Part shown: piece after piece, positions 27,221 to 35,857 of the stretch | Layout: every line of letters begins with the position of its first letter | Numbering within the stretch: position 1 is the stretch's first letter | Assembly (NCBI GenBank): GCA_963821925.1 | Contig: CAWGFO010000009.1 | Span: 558,001-622,000, forward strand | Reading direction: 5' to 3' | Length of the DNA: 64,000 nucleotides | From: JAOUEA01 sp963821925 | GTDB taxonomy: Bacteria; Actinomycetota; UBA4738; HRBIN12 | Position numbers and translations under genes: made by a program | The notes under the pieces: generated by a model | What the model saw: the letters and a program-made list of their open reading frames with translations, nothing else | Told to the model about the DNA's origin: nothing | Databases searched by the model: none

Positions 27221-28387
27221 ATGGCCGACGACCTCTTCGACGATCCCGATGTTCGGGCGCTCTTCCGCGAGCCGCCCGAGACGTTCATCGCCGCCCGCGA
27301 CGCGCTGGTGCGCGCGCGCAAGGACGCCGGCGACCCGCAGAGCGCCGCGATCAAGGCCCTCCGCAAGCCGACCGTACCGGCCTGGGCGCTCGACCAGCTC
27401 GCCGACCGCAACCCCGACGGCGTCGATGCCCTCCTCGAGGCGGGGGCGGAGCTGCGAGCGGCGCAGCAGGCAGCGCTCTCCTCGACGAAGCACGCGAGCC
27501 GACTGCGGGAGTCGACCACCGCTCGTCGCGCCGCGGTCGCCGGACTGCTCGAGACGGCGCGCGAGGCGCTGCGCGACGCGGGCCGTTCCCCCGACCCGCA
27601 CCTCGAGGACATCTCGGTGAGCCTCGAAGCGGCCTCGGTGAACGAGGACGCGGCAGCCCGCCTCCGATCGGGCACCTTCGAACGACCGACCCGTGAGGCC
27701 TCCACCTTCGGCGACGTGTTCGGGTTGCACGCGGTGCCCGATCTCGAGCCCGAGTCGCAGGAACCGCCGACGCCGCGCACGTCGAAGCGCCGGACCGCGC
27801 CGAGCGTCGAGGATCGCCCCGCGCGCACGGACCTCCAGGCTGAGGCGAACCGGCTGCGGCGCGACCGAGCGGCGGCCGAACGCACCGCACGCAGGACCCG
27901 CGAGACCGCCGACCGCCTCGCTGCCGAGGCCGACGCGATGCGTGCCCGGCTCGCCGTGGTGGAGCGCAAAGGCGACGAGGCCGAGCAGGCCGCTCGCGCG
28001 GCCGAACGCGCCGCCGCCGCCGCGATCGAGGCCCACGACCGCGCGGTCGCCGCTCTGGAGGGCCTTCGATGGCTGACGCGCTCGGTCTCGCCACGTCCGA
28101 GCGCCCGAGGACCCCCGGTCCCCTGGCCCTCGTCGGCGGCGCCGAGCTCGGGCCGGGCAACGAGCCGCAGGACCACCTGCTCGCGGAGGCCGCGGCGGGC
28201 GGTCCAGCCTTCGTGCTCGCCACGGCGGCCGCGCGCCACCGCCCGGAGCTGGCCGTCGCGAACGCCGCCGGATGGTTCCGACGGTTCGGTCTCGACGTCG
28301 AGGAGCTGCCCGCGATCGGGCGTCGACAGGCCAACGCAGCCGGCAACGCCGAGCGCGCCCGCGCCGGGCGCTTCTTCTACCTTGTAG
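27221..28387 (+). CDS. Alanine-rich coiled-coil protein, unknown; C-terminal end doubtful
   Basis: I do not recognise this protein. Residues 1-280 look genuinely coding: a helical N-terminal region (LFREPPETFIAARDALV), a middle rich in A and R, and a long coiled coil (about 200-280). From about residue 284 the frame runs inside the peptidase gene at 28069 and becomes rich in S, R and P, which is shadow composition. A one-base shift before 28069 would end the gene at the TGA at 28074-28076, right by the next start. A frameshift is therefore likely, and the real protein may be about 285 residues. Confidence 0.6.
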   Translation: MADDLFDDPDVRALFREPPETFIAARDALVRARKDAGDPQSAAIKALRKPTVPAWALDQLADRNPDGVDALLEAGAELRAAQQAALSSTKHASRLRESTTARRAAVAGLLETAREALRDAGRSPDPHLEDISVSLEAASVNEDAAARLRSGTFERPTREASTFGDVFGLHAVPDLEPESQEPPTPRTSKRRTAPSVEDRPARTDLQAEANRLRRDRAAAERTARRTRETADRLAAEADAMRARLAVVERKGDEAEQAARAAERAAAAAIEAHDRAVAALEGLRWLTRSVSPRPSARGPPVPWPSSAAPSSGRATSRRTTCSRRPRRAVQPSCSPRRPRATARSWPSRTPPDGSDGSVSTSRSCPRSGVDRPTQPATPSAPAPGASSTL

Positions 28388-28824
28388 GCGGCGATCCCGG
28401 GCTCGTCGCGGCGACGCTGCGGAACACGGCGGTCTGGTCGGCGGTGACCGAGGCCTGGCGGAGCGGCGCCGCCCTCGCTGGCTCCTCGGCCGGCGCGATG
28501 GCCCTCGGCGAGTGGACGCTGACCCGCGACCGTCGTCCCGGCGATGCGAACCGCCGGGCCACCGCCGGACTCGGCCTAGTGGCAGGACTTGCGGTGATCC
28601 CGCACTTCGAGACGTTCGGCGAGGGCTGGGTCGCGAGCGCGCGGGACGCGCTCCCCGACGCCACGCTCGTGGGGTTGGACGAACGGACCGCCGCCGTCTG
28701 GACCGCCGACGGCGTCTGGCGCGCGATGGGTCCCGGCGGGGTCACCGTGATCCGGTCCGACCGCACCGCGCGCACGGCGTCCGGCGGGGAGATCGACGGA
28801 CTACCGCAGCCCGGGTTCGCCTAG
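28069..28824 (+). CDS. Peptidase S51/cyanophycinase-like protein
   Basis: This 251-residue protein belongs to the class I glutamine-amidotransferase-like S51 superfamily (dipeptidase E, cyanophycinase). The nucleophile is the serine in AGSSAGAM near residue 143, preceded by the FLVGGDP-type loop near residue 107. Substrate and localisation are unknown; no signal peptide is seen. A GGAGGG site seven bases before the ATG at 28069 fixes the start. It ends in a four-base overlap with the convergent YtxH-like gene. Confidence 0.8.
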   Translation: MADALGLATSERPRTPGPLALVGGAELGPGNEPQDHLLAEAAAGGPAFVLATAAARHRPELAVANAAGWFRRFGLDVEELPAIGRRQANAAGNAERARAGRFFYLVGGDPGLVAATLRNTAVWSAVTEAWRSGAALAGSSAGAMALGEWTLTRDRRPGDANRRATAGLGLVAGLAVIPHFETFGEGWVASARDALPDATLVGLDERTAAVWTADGVWRAMGPGGVTVIRSDRTARTASGGEIDGLPQPGFA

Positions 28825-29246
28825 GAGCCGCTCGCCACGTCGCCGGTCGTGACCACTGACGCAGGCGCCTCGGCCTCCCACCGGTCCTCGACGGCGCGGT
28901 CCTTCATCTTCGCCGTCGTGTCGGTCCACCAGCGGCGGAGCTCGTCGTACCGCTCACGACCGGCCTTGCTGCCCATCACATAGGCGGACCCCGCGGCGGA
29001 CACCAGCATGATCGCCCCACGGAGACGGTGGCGCTTCGGCCGGGCTGCGCCGGTGCGCTTCGACATCGCCTCGACCGAATCGAGCAGTCGGGAGCGCTCG
29101 TCCTCGGCGTCGGACACGCGGGCCCGCAGGACGTCGTTCTCGGCCTCGAGGCGATCGCGGTCACGTTCGGCCTTGTGGAGCCCGCTCGACAGCCGCGCGG
29201 TCACGGCCTCGTCCTTCATGCTTCGCATGCGTTCCTGGATGTTCAT
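28821..29246 (-). CDS. YtxH-like coiled-coil membrane protein
   Basis: The 141 residues comprise a coiled coil (about 15-65, rich in R, E and L), a basic stretch, a short hydrophobic segment (about 78-95) and a GSKAGRERYDELR motif. That motif resembles YtxH-family stress proteins. An AGGAGG site directly upstream fixes the ATG at 29246 over an upstream alternative. Function unknown. Confidence 0.7.
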   Translation of the reverse strand: MNIQERMRSMKDEAVTARLSSGLHKAERDRDRLEAENDVLRARVSDAEDERSRLLDSVEAMSKRTGAARPKRHRLRGAIMLVSAAGSAYVMGSKAGRERYDELRRWWTDTTAKMKDRAVEDRWEAEAPASVVTTGDVASGS

Positions 29247-29345
29247 GCTTCCTCCTGATCCTCCGGGTGACCCGAACGTCCTACCCACTGAGGGCGACCG
29301 GAAACACCCGTGCTACGGTCATGTCCCGGCCCGAGGAGGTTCCCC

Positions 29346-30634
29346 GTGAACATCGACCTGTTCGAGATGGAGCGTTACCAGTCCCTCCACTGGCACGAGG
29401 TCGAGTACGACCTCTCGGAGAGCGGCGTGCTTCCGATGTCGATCCGGGAGCTGTTCGGACCCGCCGCCGACGCCGAGGCGTTCCTCGCGTCGACGATGGG
29501 CTACCCGCTATCGGAGGGCTCGACCCGACACGCGCGCGGCGATCGCCGACTGGTACCCGGGCGCCGGGGTCGAGCACGTCACCGTCGTGAACGGCGGCTC
29601 CGAGGCGAACCTGCTCGCCCTGTGGTCCCTCCTGAAGCCCAAGGGACGGCTCGCGTTCATGACGCCGAACTACATGCAGGGCTGGGGCCTGGGCCGGCAC
29701 TTCGGCCGCGGCACCGACACCTTCCGACTGAAGCTGCGCGACGGCCGCTGGGAACTGGATCTCCACGAGCTCGACCGGGCGGTGACCTCGTCCACGAAGG
29801 TGGTCATGGTCTGCAACCCGAACAACCCGACCGGCCACGTGCTGACCGAGCCCGAGATGGATGCGATCGTGGCCGCCGCCGACCGGGTGGGCGCCTGGAT
29901 CGTGGCCGACGAGATCTATCGCGGCGCCGAGCTCGACACCGACGAGACCACGCCCACGTTCTGGGGCCGCTACGACAAGGTCGTCGTCACGAGCGGCCTG
30001 TCGAAGGCGTTCGCGATGCCGGGCCTGCGCGTCGGGTGGATCGTCGCGCCCACGGATCTGATCCCGAGGATCTGGGAGCACCACGACTACACCACCCTCA
30101 CGCCCAACTCGATCAGCGACCGGCTCGCCGCCTTCGCGATGCAGCCCGTGGTCCGGGAGAACATCCTGGCGCGCACGCGGGCGATCATCCGCGCGAACTA
30201 CCCGTCGCTCGACGGCTGGCTCCGGCTGCACGACGACGTCTTCACGTGGGCGCGTCCGGCGGCCGGCGCGATCGCCTACGCGAAGTACGACCTGCCGGTG
30301 AAGTCGCGCACGCTCGTCGAGCGGATCCGTACGGACCGATCGGTGCTGCTCGTTCCCGGCTCGATGTTCGGGATCGGCAAGGGCCTACGGTTCGGGTTCG
30401 GCTACGACATCGGGCACACGCTCGAGGGCCTCGCGCGCGTCGACGAGACGCTCGCGGAGCTCGACGCCGCCGGCCGAACCCGCGATCGTGCCGCCCGACG
30501 AGATCGCACCGGACGTCGTCCTCCTCGAGGAGGAGGACGAGACAGCCGACCAGGGTCCTCCCGAGGCGTTCGTCGCCGACCTCACCGTGACGCTCGAAGA
30601 AGCTCCGGTCCCCGGTGTCGGTGAAGGTGCGTAG
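29346..30634 (+). pseudogene. Class I/II PLP aminotransferase, two frameshifts
   Basis: This is a pyridoxal-phosphate aminotransferase. The first segment (GTG at 29346 behind GAGGAGG) reads to about 29530. The frame then changes in a CGCGCGCG run (29532-29539), after which AIADWYPGAGVEHV and NGGSEANLLALW follow, then VCNPNNPTG and the PLP-lysine motif SGLSKAFAMPG. A second slip near 30472 moves the frame again and gives an acidic tail (EPAIVPPDEIAPDV onward) to the TAG at 30632-30634. All three segments read as good protein, so indel errors are likelier than decay. The substrate is unknown. As written, no full-length protein is made. Confidence 0.8.
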
Positions 30635-30637
30635 CCT
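30632..30637 (+). promoter_or_regulatory. -10 box TAGCCT of leaderless tag gene
   Basis: TAGCCT lies six bases before the ATG at 30644. Its TAG is also the restored stop codon of the aminotransferase, so the two genes are packed back to back. Confidence 0.6.
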
Positions 30638-30643
30638 GCTCGC

Positions 30644-31261
30644 ATGGTGACCCGCTGTGCGTGGGCGCCGAAGAACGACCCGCGATACCTCGCCTACCAC
30701 GACGAGGAGTGGGGCGTGCCGGTGCACGACGACGTCCGTCTGTTCGAGATGCTCACGCTCGAGGGTGCGCAGGCCGGCCTCAGCTGGTCCACGATCCTGA
30801 ACAAGCGCGACGGATACCGGAGCGCGTTCGGGAGCTTCGACCCGAAGAAGGTGGCCCGGTACACGCCCGCGAAGGTCGAGCGGTTGCTGTTGGACCCCTC
30901 GATCGTGCGGAACCGGTTGAAGGTGGAGTCCACCGTGCGGAACGCCGGCGCGGTGCTCGAGGTTCAGCGGGCGTTCGGCTCCCTCGACGCCTATCTCTGG
31001 ACGTTCGTCGGGGGCGCACCGATCGTGAATCGGTGGCGGGCGATGGGCGACATCCCGGCCGAGACCGAGGCGTCACGCGCGATGAGCAAGGACCTGAAGC
31101 GCCGCGGGTTCCGATTCGTCGGCCCCACGGTCTGCTACGCCTTCATGCAGGCGACCGGCATGGTCAACGACCACGTGGTGAGGTGCTTCCGGTGGGCGGA
31201 ATTGGCCGGGCCGAACGCCACCTCGCCTAGGGTGCGCGCACGGGATAGCGCAGATGCGTGA
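30644..31261 (+). CDS. tag: DNA-3-methyladenine glycosylase I
   Basis: Tag excises 3-methyladenine from alkylated DNA. The 205 residues include the zinc-site pattern C5 (RCAWA), H19 (YHDEEWG) and the C-terminal H-x-x-x-C in NDHVVRCF, plus the family motif GAQAGLSWSTIL. Length is close to family norm, with a short extra tail. The start can be the ATG at 30644 or the GTG one codon on. It overlaps the convergent DHFR-like gene by 35 bases. Confidence 0.94.
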   Translation: MVTRCAWAPKNDPRYLAYHDEEWGVPVHDDVRLFEMLTLEGAQAGLSWSTILNKRDGYRSAFGSFDPKKVARYTPAKVERLLLDPSIVRNRLKVESTVRNAGAVLEVQRAFGSLDAYLWTFVGGAPIVNRWRAMGDIPAETEASRAMSKDLKRRGFRFVGPTVCYAFMQATGMVNDHVVRCFRWAELAGPNATSPRVRARDSADA

Positions 31262-31826
31262 CACCCACGCCGGTGACGACGGTCGGATCCCCGAGGACCA
31301 CCGGTGTGTTCGCGACATGGTCGAACAGCCGCACTCCTGCGCCAAGCAGCACGGCAGCCAGATCGATGTGGATCTCGTCGAGCAGCCCGGCGTCCAGGCA
31401 CTGCTGGATCGTTCGGGCGCCGTGCACCGCCACGGACTTCGGGCCGGCAGCCGATCTCGCTCGTGCAACGGCGCTTTCGATGCCGTCGGTGACGAACTGG
31501 ACCGTCGAGCCGGGCCGTGGCCAGCCGTCGGGCACGTGGTGGGTGACGACGAAGGCGGGCACATCCCACGGATGCTGACCGCCCCAGCCGCCGGCGACCT
31601 CGAACGTGCGCCGACCGGTGAGGAAGGCGCCGACCTCAGCCATCAAGCCCCTCAGGTGCTCGGCGCTCGGCGCCGAGACGTGGAACGTGAGGTCCGGTGT
31701 CGGGATCGGCATGGGGACCTCGACGTCGCCCGAGAAGTACCAGTCGAAGACTTCGGCGACCCCGTCACTCGCGTCGGCGACGTAGCCGTCGAGCGACATC
31801 GACATGACGGCGACCACCTTGGTCAT
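31227..31826 (-). CDS. Dihydrofolate reductase/RibD-C family protein
   Basis: The 199 residues match the RibD C-terminal/DHFR-like reductase family. The N-terminal MSMSLDGYVA segment, FLTGRRTFE, and GARTIQQCLDAGLLDEIHI are typical. These proteins are usually NADPH-dependent reductases of unknown substrate. True DHFR is unlikely because the folate-site residues are not evident. An AGGAG site upstream supports the ATG at 31826. Confidence 0.85.
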   Translation of the reverse strand: MTKVVAVMSMSLDGYVADASDGVAEVFDWYFSGDVEVPMPIPTPDLTFHVSAPSAEHLRGLMAEVGAFLTGRRTFEVAGGWGGQHPWDVPAFVVTHHVPDGWPRPGSTVQFVTDGIESAVARARSAAGPKSVAVHGARTIQQCLDAGLLDEIHIDLAAVLLGAGVRLFDHVANTPVVLGDPTVVTGVGVTHLRYPVRAP

Positions 31827-31924
31827 GGTGCAGCTCCTTTCGTGACGGGGGCGCGGCTCACTGTAGCGATGGATGCTCGCTCCGACGCTGGTGACGAGCC
31901 ACCGACACCGGTCTCTGAGGGCGC

Positions 31925-32596
31925 TCAGGCCACCAGGCGCCCGTCGCTGATCTCGACCACGCGATCGGCGTAGGGCGTCATCCGTGTGTCGTGGGTCACC
32001 ACCACGGCGGCGGTTCCACGGCCCTTGACCTCGCTGCGGATCAGCTCCATCACCTGCTCGCCGAGCGTGGAGTCGAGCGCGCTCGTCGGCTCGTCGAAGA
32101 GCACGAGCTCGGGCTCGTTCATCAGTGCCCGGCCGATGGCGACGCGCTGGCGCTCGCCGCCGGAGAGCTGCCCGGGGAGGTTGTCGACGCGGTGGCCGAG
32201 GCCGAGCTCGTCCAGCAGCGTCAGCGCCCTCCGGTCGGCCGCCTTCCCCTTGTTGCCCGCGAGGTCGGCCACGACGAGCAGGTTCTCCTTCGCGGTGAGG
32301 AACGGCACCAGGTTGGCGCCCTGGAACACGAACCCGACGAACTCCCGGCGGAAGCGCGTGAGCTGGCCCCGGTCGTAGCCGCTGATCTCGTGCGGCCCGA
32401 CCCGGACGCTGCCGTCCGTCGGCGCGAGCAGTCCACCCGCGATCGAGAGCAGGGTCGTCTTGCCCGAGCCGGACGGACCGATGAGCGCGACCATCTCGTC
32501 GTCCTCGACCGCCAATGAGGCGTGGTCGAGGGCGACGACCTCGGTGTCGCCGGATCCGTACGTCTTCCGGACGTCCTGCAGTTCGAGTGCGGGCAT
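31925..32596 (-). CDS. ABC transporter ATPase, MacB/LolD type
   Basis: This 223-residue ATPase energises the two permeases encoded just upstream. It has Walker A GPSGSGKTT, a Q-loop (FVFQGANLVPFLT), the signature LSGGERQRVA, Walker B LVLFDEPTSAL and the H-loop VVTHD. The sequence is typical of the LolD/MacB/FtsE group, which works with four-helix permeases and often moves lipids, peptides or drugs. An AGGAGG site precedes the ATG, and the start overlaps the permease stop by one base. Confidence 0.93.
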   Translation of the reverse strand: MPALELQDVRKTYGSGDTEVVALDHASLAVEDDEMVALIGPSGSGKTTLLSIAGGLLAPTDGSVRVGPHEISGYDRGQLTRFRREFVGFVFQGANLVPFLTAKENLLVVADLAGNKGKAADRRALTLLDELGLGHRVDNLPGQLSGGERQRVAIGRALMNEPELVLFDEPTSALDSTLGEQVMELIRSEVKGRGTAAVVVTHDTRMTPYADRVVEISDGRLVA

Positions 32597-33696
32597 CAGC
32601 TTCCTCCTACGGCGGTGGCCGGGTCGATGCGGACGATCCGGCGGAACGAGATCGCGCTGCCGATCAGCGCGGTGACGATGAGCCCGAGCACCGTGAACAC
32701 GGCGCGGCGGACCTCCAGGTCGAGCGGGATCGCGGCGGGGATCACGGCCCCGAGGCCGAGGGTAATCAGGCCGCCCACGACGAAGGCGCCGATCGCGATC
32801 AGCACCGCCTGCAGGCTCAGCCCGGCGGCCAGCGTGCGCGACGACGACCCGATCGCCTTGAGCATGCCGAACAGGGCCACGCGTTCGAGCGTGAGCAGCG
32901 CGAAGAACAGCGCCACGACGAGCCCGGCGACCACGAACGTCACCCAGATGATCGCGGTGAAGACCGACTGCTGGTCCTTCACGCCCGGCAGGCCGAGGAT
33001 CGCCTCCTGCTTCGTGAGGGCGGTGACCGCCGGCACCTGCGCGTCGATCGCACCGACGAGCGCGACCGGGTCGACCCCCTGTTCCGGCGTCACGAGCACG
33101 GCCTGCGACGCCCCCGGAGCCAGCGTGGCCGACGGCACGTTCTCGCGCACCACGCCGTTCCACGTCTCGGGATCCATCCAGACGGCTCCCTGCAGGTTGA
33201 AGGTGGTGCCCTCGACGAATCCCGCGACCTTCACGGGCGTGCGCGCCGGACCGAAGCCGAGCGTCTGCCCGACCCGGACCCCGTCGTCCTCGAGGGAACG
33301 ATCGACGTATGCCTGTCCCGTCGGCGGGGGTGCGGGCACCCGCTGGTTCGGCGCCTCGTAGCCGAACATCGCCGTGTCGACGGGCTCCTCGACGCCGGGG
33401 ATGTGCGCGGGGAGCTGCACGACGCTCAGACCGCTCACCGACTCGACCCCGTCCACCGCGGCGACCTCGCTCCGGAGCGACCCATCCACCCGTGACCGGA
33501 AGAACGAGTCGTTCGCGTCCGCGCTGTAGACGAACACGTCGGCGGACTGCGCTTCGAGCGCCCGCGTCGATCCGAGGTAGAGCCCGTCGAGGAGCCCACC
33601 GAGCAGGAGGATCAGCACGACGATCAGGGTGAGCGCGCCGCCCGCCGTCAGGAACCGGCCGGGCTTGCGGGTGAGCTCCTTCCACGCGGTCTTCAT
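32596..33696 (-). CDS. FtsX/MacB-family ABC permease
   Basis: The 366-residue protein has one membrane segment near residues 17-38, a large extracytoplasmic domain of about 200 residues, and three C-terminal segments. This is the MacB/FtsX layout. Its start overlaps the stop of the second permease gene by four bases (ATGA), and its stop overlaps the ATPase start. The open frame extends further upstream but is antisense-like there. The cargo is unknown. Confidence 0.88.
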   Translation of the reverse strand: MKTAWKELTRKPGRFLTAGGALTLIVVLILLLGGLLDGLYLGSTRALEAQSADVFVYSADANDSFFRSRVDGSLRSEVAAVDGVESVSGLSVVQLPAHIPGVEEPVDTAMFGYEAPNQRVPAPPPTGQAYVDRSLEDDGVRVGQTLGFGPARTPVKVAGFVEGTTFNLQGAVWMDPETWNGVVRENVPSATLAPGASQAVLVTPEQGVDPVALVGAIDAQVPAVTALTKQEAILGLPGVKDQQSVFTAIIWVTFVVAGLVVALFFALLTLERVALFGMLKAIGSSSRTLAAGLSLQAVLIAIGAFVVGGLITLGLGAVIPAAIPLDLEVRRAVFTVLGLIVTALIGSAISFRRIVRIDPATAVGGS

Positions 33697-34823
33697 GCGA
33701 GCCCTCCGCCGGCCTGGCGCTGGGTGGCCGCGAACGGATCGAGCTTGGCGACCCGCCGCATCGAGGCCAGCGACGCGAGCAGCGCGAGCGCCAGGATCGA
33801 CGCACCGGTGGTGAGGATCAGACGGGGATCGGCCGACACCTCGAGTCCGCCGCTCCCACCCCGGGTGGCGAGCACGAGCAGCAGCGCTGCCAGGGCGATG
33901 CCGGCCACGGTCACGATCGTCACCTGCAGGGCGATGTTCGCGAGCAGATAGCGGTTGCTGGCGCCGACGGCCCGCAGCAGGGTGAGCGACTGCGTCTTCT
34001 GCACGGTGAGGATCAGGAAGAACACCCACGTCACCAGCACTACGACGATGAACGCGAGGAGCAAGATCACGGCGAACGACTGGCTGATCGACTCGACGCC
34101 CGGCAGGTTGTCGACCGCGGTCTGCCGGTCGACGGCCTCGACGCCGTCCACGGCGTCGTTGATCGCCGACGCGGCCGCGTCCGGGGTGACGTTCGCCTCG
34201 GGATGCACGGCCACGAGGGGCGGCAGGACGGCGGGCGCATCCGGATTCACCGCCTTCGACAGGCGCTCCCACGTCGCGTACGTCGTGTACAGCGTCGGCT
34301 GCACGTTGAACTGCGCATCGCTCGCCAGGCCGACGATGCGGACGGGCTGGTCGCCCGGCACGACCCGGACCGTGTCGCCGATGCCGTACCCCTTCGAGGC
34401 GTCGACGTCGCTCGCCACGGCCTCACCGTCGGCCTCGGGAAGACGCCCCTCGACGAGGGTGGTGGGCGCGCCCGGCCCTTCGAGCACGTACCCGAAGATC
34501 GTGGTGTCGGTCAGCGTGCCGTCGCCGACGTCGACCGAGAAGGTCGACTCGCCGAGCGGCTCGGCCTGGGCCACGCCCGGGACCTCGCGCACCGCGGCGA
34601 GTTGCTCCGGCGTGATCACGCTGCCCTCGACGCTCCCGCGCGCGTCGGCGTTGAAGACCAGGACCTCGGCCGACTGCTTCCCGAGCCCATCGGTGAAGGA
34701 CCCGAGGAGTGCGCCGGCGAGCGTCTGCTGGAACAGGATCAGGAACACGAGCAGGGCGACGGCACCGATCAGCAGGCCGAAGCGGAGCTTCGCCCGCCTG
34801 ATCTCCGCCAGCGCCAGTCGCAT
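33693..34823 (-). CDS. FtsX/MacB-family ABC permease (second subunit)
   Basis: This 376-residue permease is a paralogue of its neighbour with the same layout: an N-terminal membrane segment (about 15-37), an extracytoplasmic domain, then three membrane segments after residue 250. The pair probably forms a heterodimer with the shared ATPase. It is the first gene of the three-gene operon and diverges from the CarH-like regulator over 142 bases, so that regulator is a candidate to control it. Confidence 0.88.
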   Translation of the reverse strand: MRLALAEIRRAKLRFGLLIGAVALLVFLILFQQTLAGALLGSFTDGLGKQSAEVLVFNADARGSVEGSVITPEQLAAVREVPGVAQAEPLGESTFSVDVGDGTLTDTTIFGYVLEGPGAPTTLVEGRLPEADGEAVASDVDASKGYGIGDTVRVVPGDQPVRIVGLASDAQFNVQPTLYTTYATWERLSKAVNPDAPAVLPPLVAVHPEANVTPDAAASAINDAVDGVEAVDRQTAVDNLPGVESISQSFAVILLLAFIVVVLVTWVFFLILTVQKTQSLTLLRAVGASNRYLLANIALQVTIVTVAGIALAALLLVLATRGGSGGLEVSADPRLILTTGASILALALLASLASMRRVAKLDPFAATQRQAGGGLA

Positions 34824-34965
34824 CCTCAGCCTCCCGATCCCAGGTCGCGTCCGTCGCGAACCTCACCCCGAGTATCCGATCCACGTCCGTCCTGCCTGCC
34901 CGTCGAACCTATGCATGACCCGCGGAACCGTTGCCGGGGTTCCGTGAGCATGGTGCTATGGGCTC
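34824..34965. promoter_or_regulatory. Divergent promoter region, ABC operon and CarH-like regulator
   Basis: This 142-base gap lies between the ABC operon and the MerR regulator. On the plus strand TTGCCG near 34931 could be a -35 box, with a weak -10-like GCTATG near 34956. I could not identify a clear MerR-type inverted repeat by eye. Confidence 0.4.
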
Positions 34966-35853
34966 ATGCAGCGACCGATCGATCCGACACCCCAGACCCA
35001 GCTGCCGATCGCGGCGGTCTCCTCGCTGCTCGGCATCCCCGTGCCGACGATCCGGTCGTGGGAGCGACGCTACGGGTTCCCGGAGCCCGCCCGCACCCAG
35101 GGCAAGCACCGACGCTACTCGGTCGACGAGATCGACCAGCTCCGCAAGCTCCGGGACGAGATCACGCGGGGCCACAGCGCACGGGAGGCGGTCGACATCG
35201 TGCAGGCCGAGGCCCGGGGCGGGCGGGCGCACACCGAGCTGTTCGATCGGTTCCTCAGCTCCGCGATGCAGCTCGACCCCGCCGGGCTGCGCGAAGCCCT
35301 GACCGAAGGAGCGGACACGATCGGCGTCGAGGCGACGATCCGCGATGTCGCCCTCCCCGCGATGCGCGAGATGGGGAGCCGCTGGAAGGCCGGCGTCTGC
35401 GACACCGACCACGAGCACCTTGCGACCGAGGCCGTCCGGGTCTGGCTGGCCCGGCAGTCCGTGATGGCTCCGCCCCCCTTCCAGCCGTTCCCCCTCGTGC
35501 TCGCCTGCGGGCCGAAGGACCTGCACACGATCGGGCTCGAGGCGTTCGGGGTCGTTCTGGCCCGGCGCGGGTGGTCGATCCGGACGATGGGCCCGCTGAC
35601 GCCGGTCGACTCGCTCGTGGCCGCCGTGCGGGCCGCCGAGGCGCGCGCCGCGATCGTCACGAGCCAGCGGAGCGTCACCCGCCGGGCGGCCGTCGAGGCG
35701 ATCGAGGCCGTCGAGTCCCTGCCCGGCGTCAAGGCGTTCTACGCGGGCGCGGCGTTCGGCCCGGGCGCGGCCCGCAAGGATGTGCCCGGCACGTACCTCG
35801 GCGACGACGTGGTGGCGGCCGCGGACATCCTCGAGCGCGACCTCGTCGGCTAG
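34966..35853 (+). CDS. CarH-like MerR regulator with cobalamin-binding domain
   Basis: This 295-residue regulator joins an N-terminal MerR winged helix (about 13-70, with WERRYGFPEP and GKHRRYS) to a helical cap and a Rossmann cobalamin domain. The cap carries W140-x9-E150-H151, the Wx9EH motif that covers adenosylcobalamin in CarH. The Rossmann part carries D185-x-H187-x-x-G190, the usual lower-ligand motif. In CarH-type proteins adenosylcobalamin drives tetramer binding to DNA, and light breaks it. No carotenoid genes are in the window. Neighbours are a divergent ABC operon and, four bases past the stop, the convergent corrinoid methyltransferase operon. The target is unknown. Confidence 0.88.
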   Translation: MQRPIDPTPQTQLPIAAVSSLLGIPVPTIRSWERRYGFPEPARTQGKHRRYSVDEIDQLRKLRDEITRGHSAREAVDIVQAEARGGRAHTELFDRFLSSAMQLDPAGLREALTEGADTIGVEATIRDVALPAMREMGSRWKAGVCDTDHEHLATEAVRVWLARQSVMAPPPFQPFPLVLACGPKDLHTIGLEAFGVVLARRGWSIRTMGPLTPVDSLVAAVRAAEARAAIVTSQRSVTRRAAVEAIEAVESLPGVKAFYAGAAFGPGAARKDVPGTYLGDDVVAAADILERDLVG

Positions 35854-35857
35854 GCCC

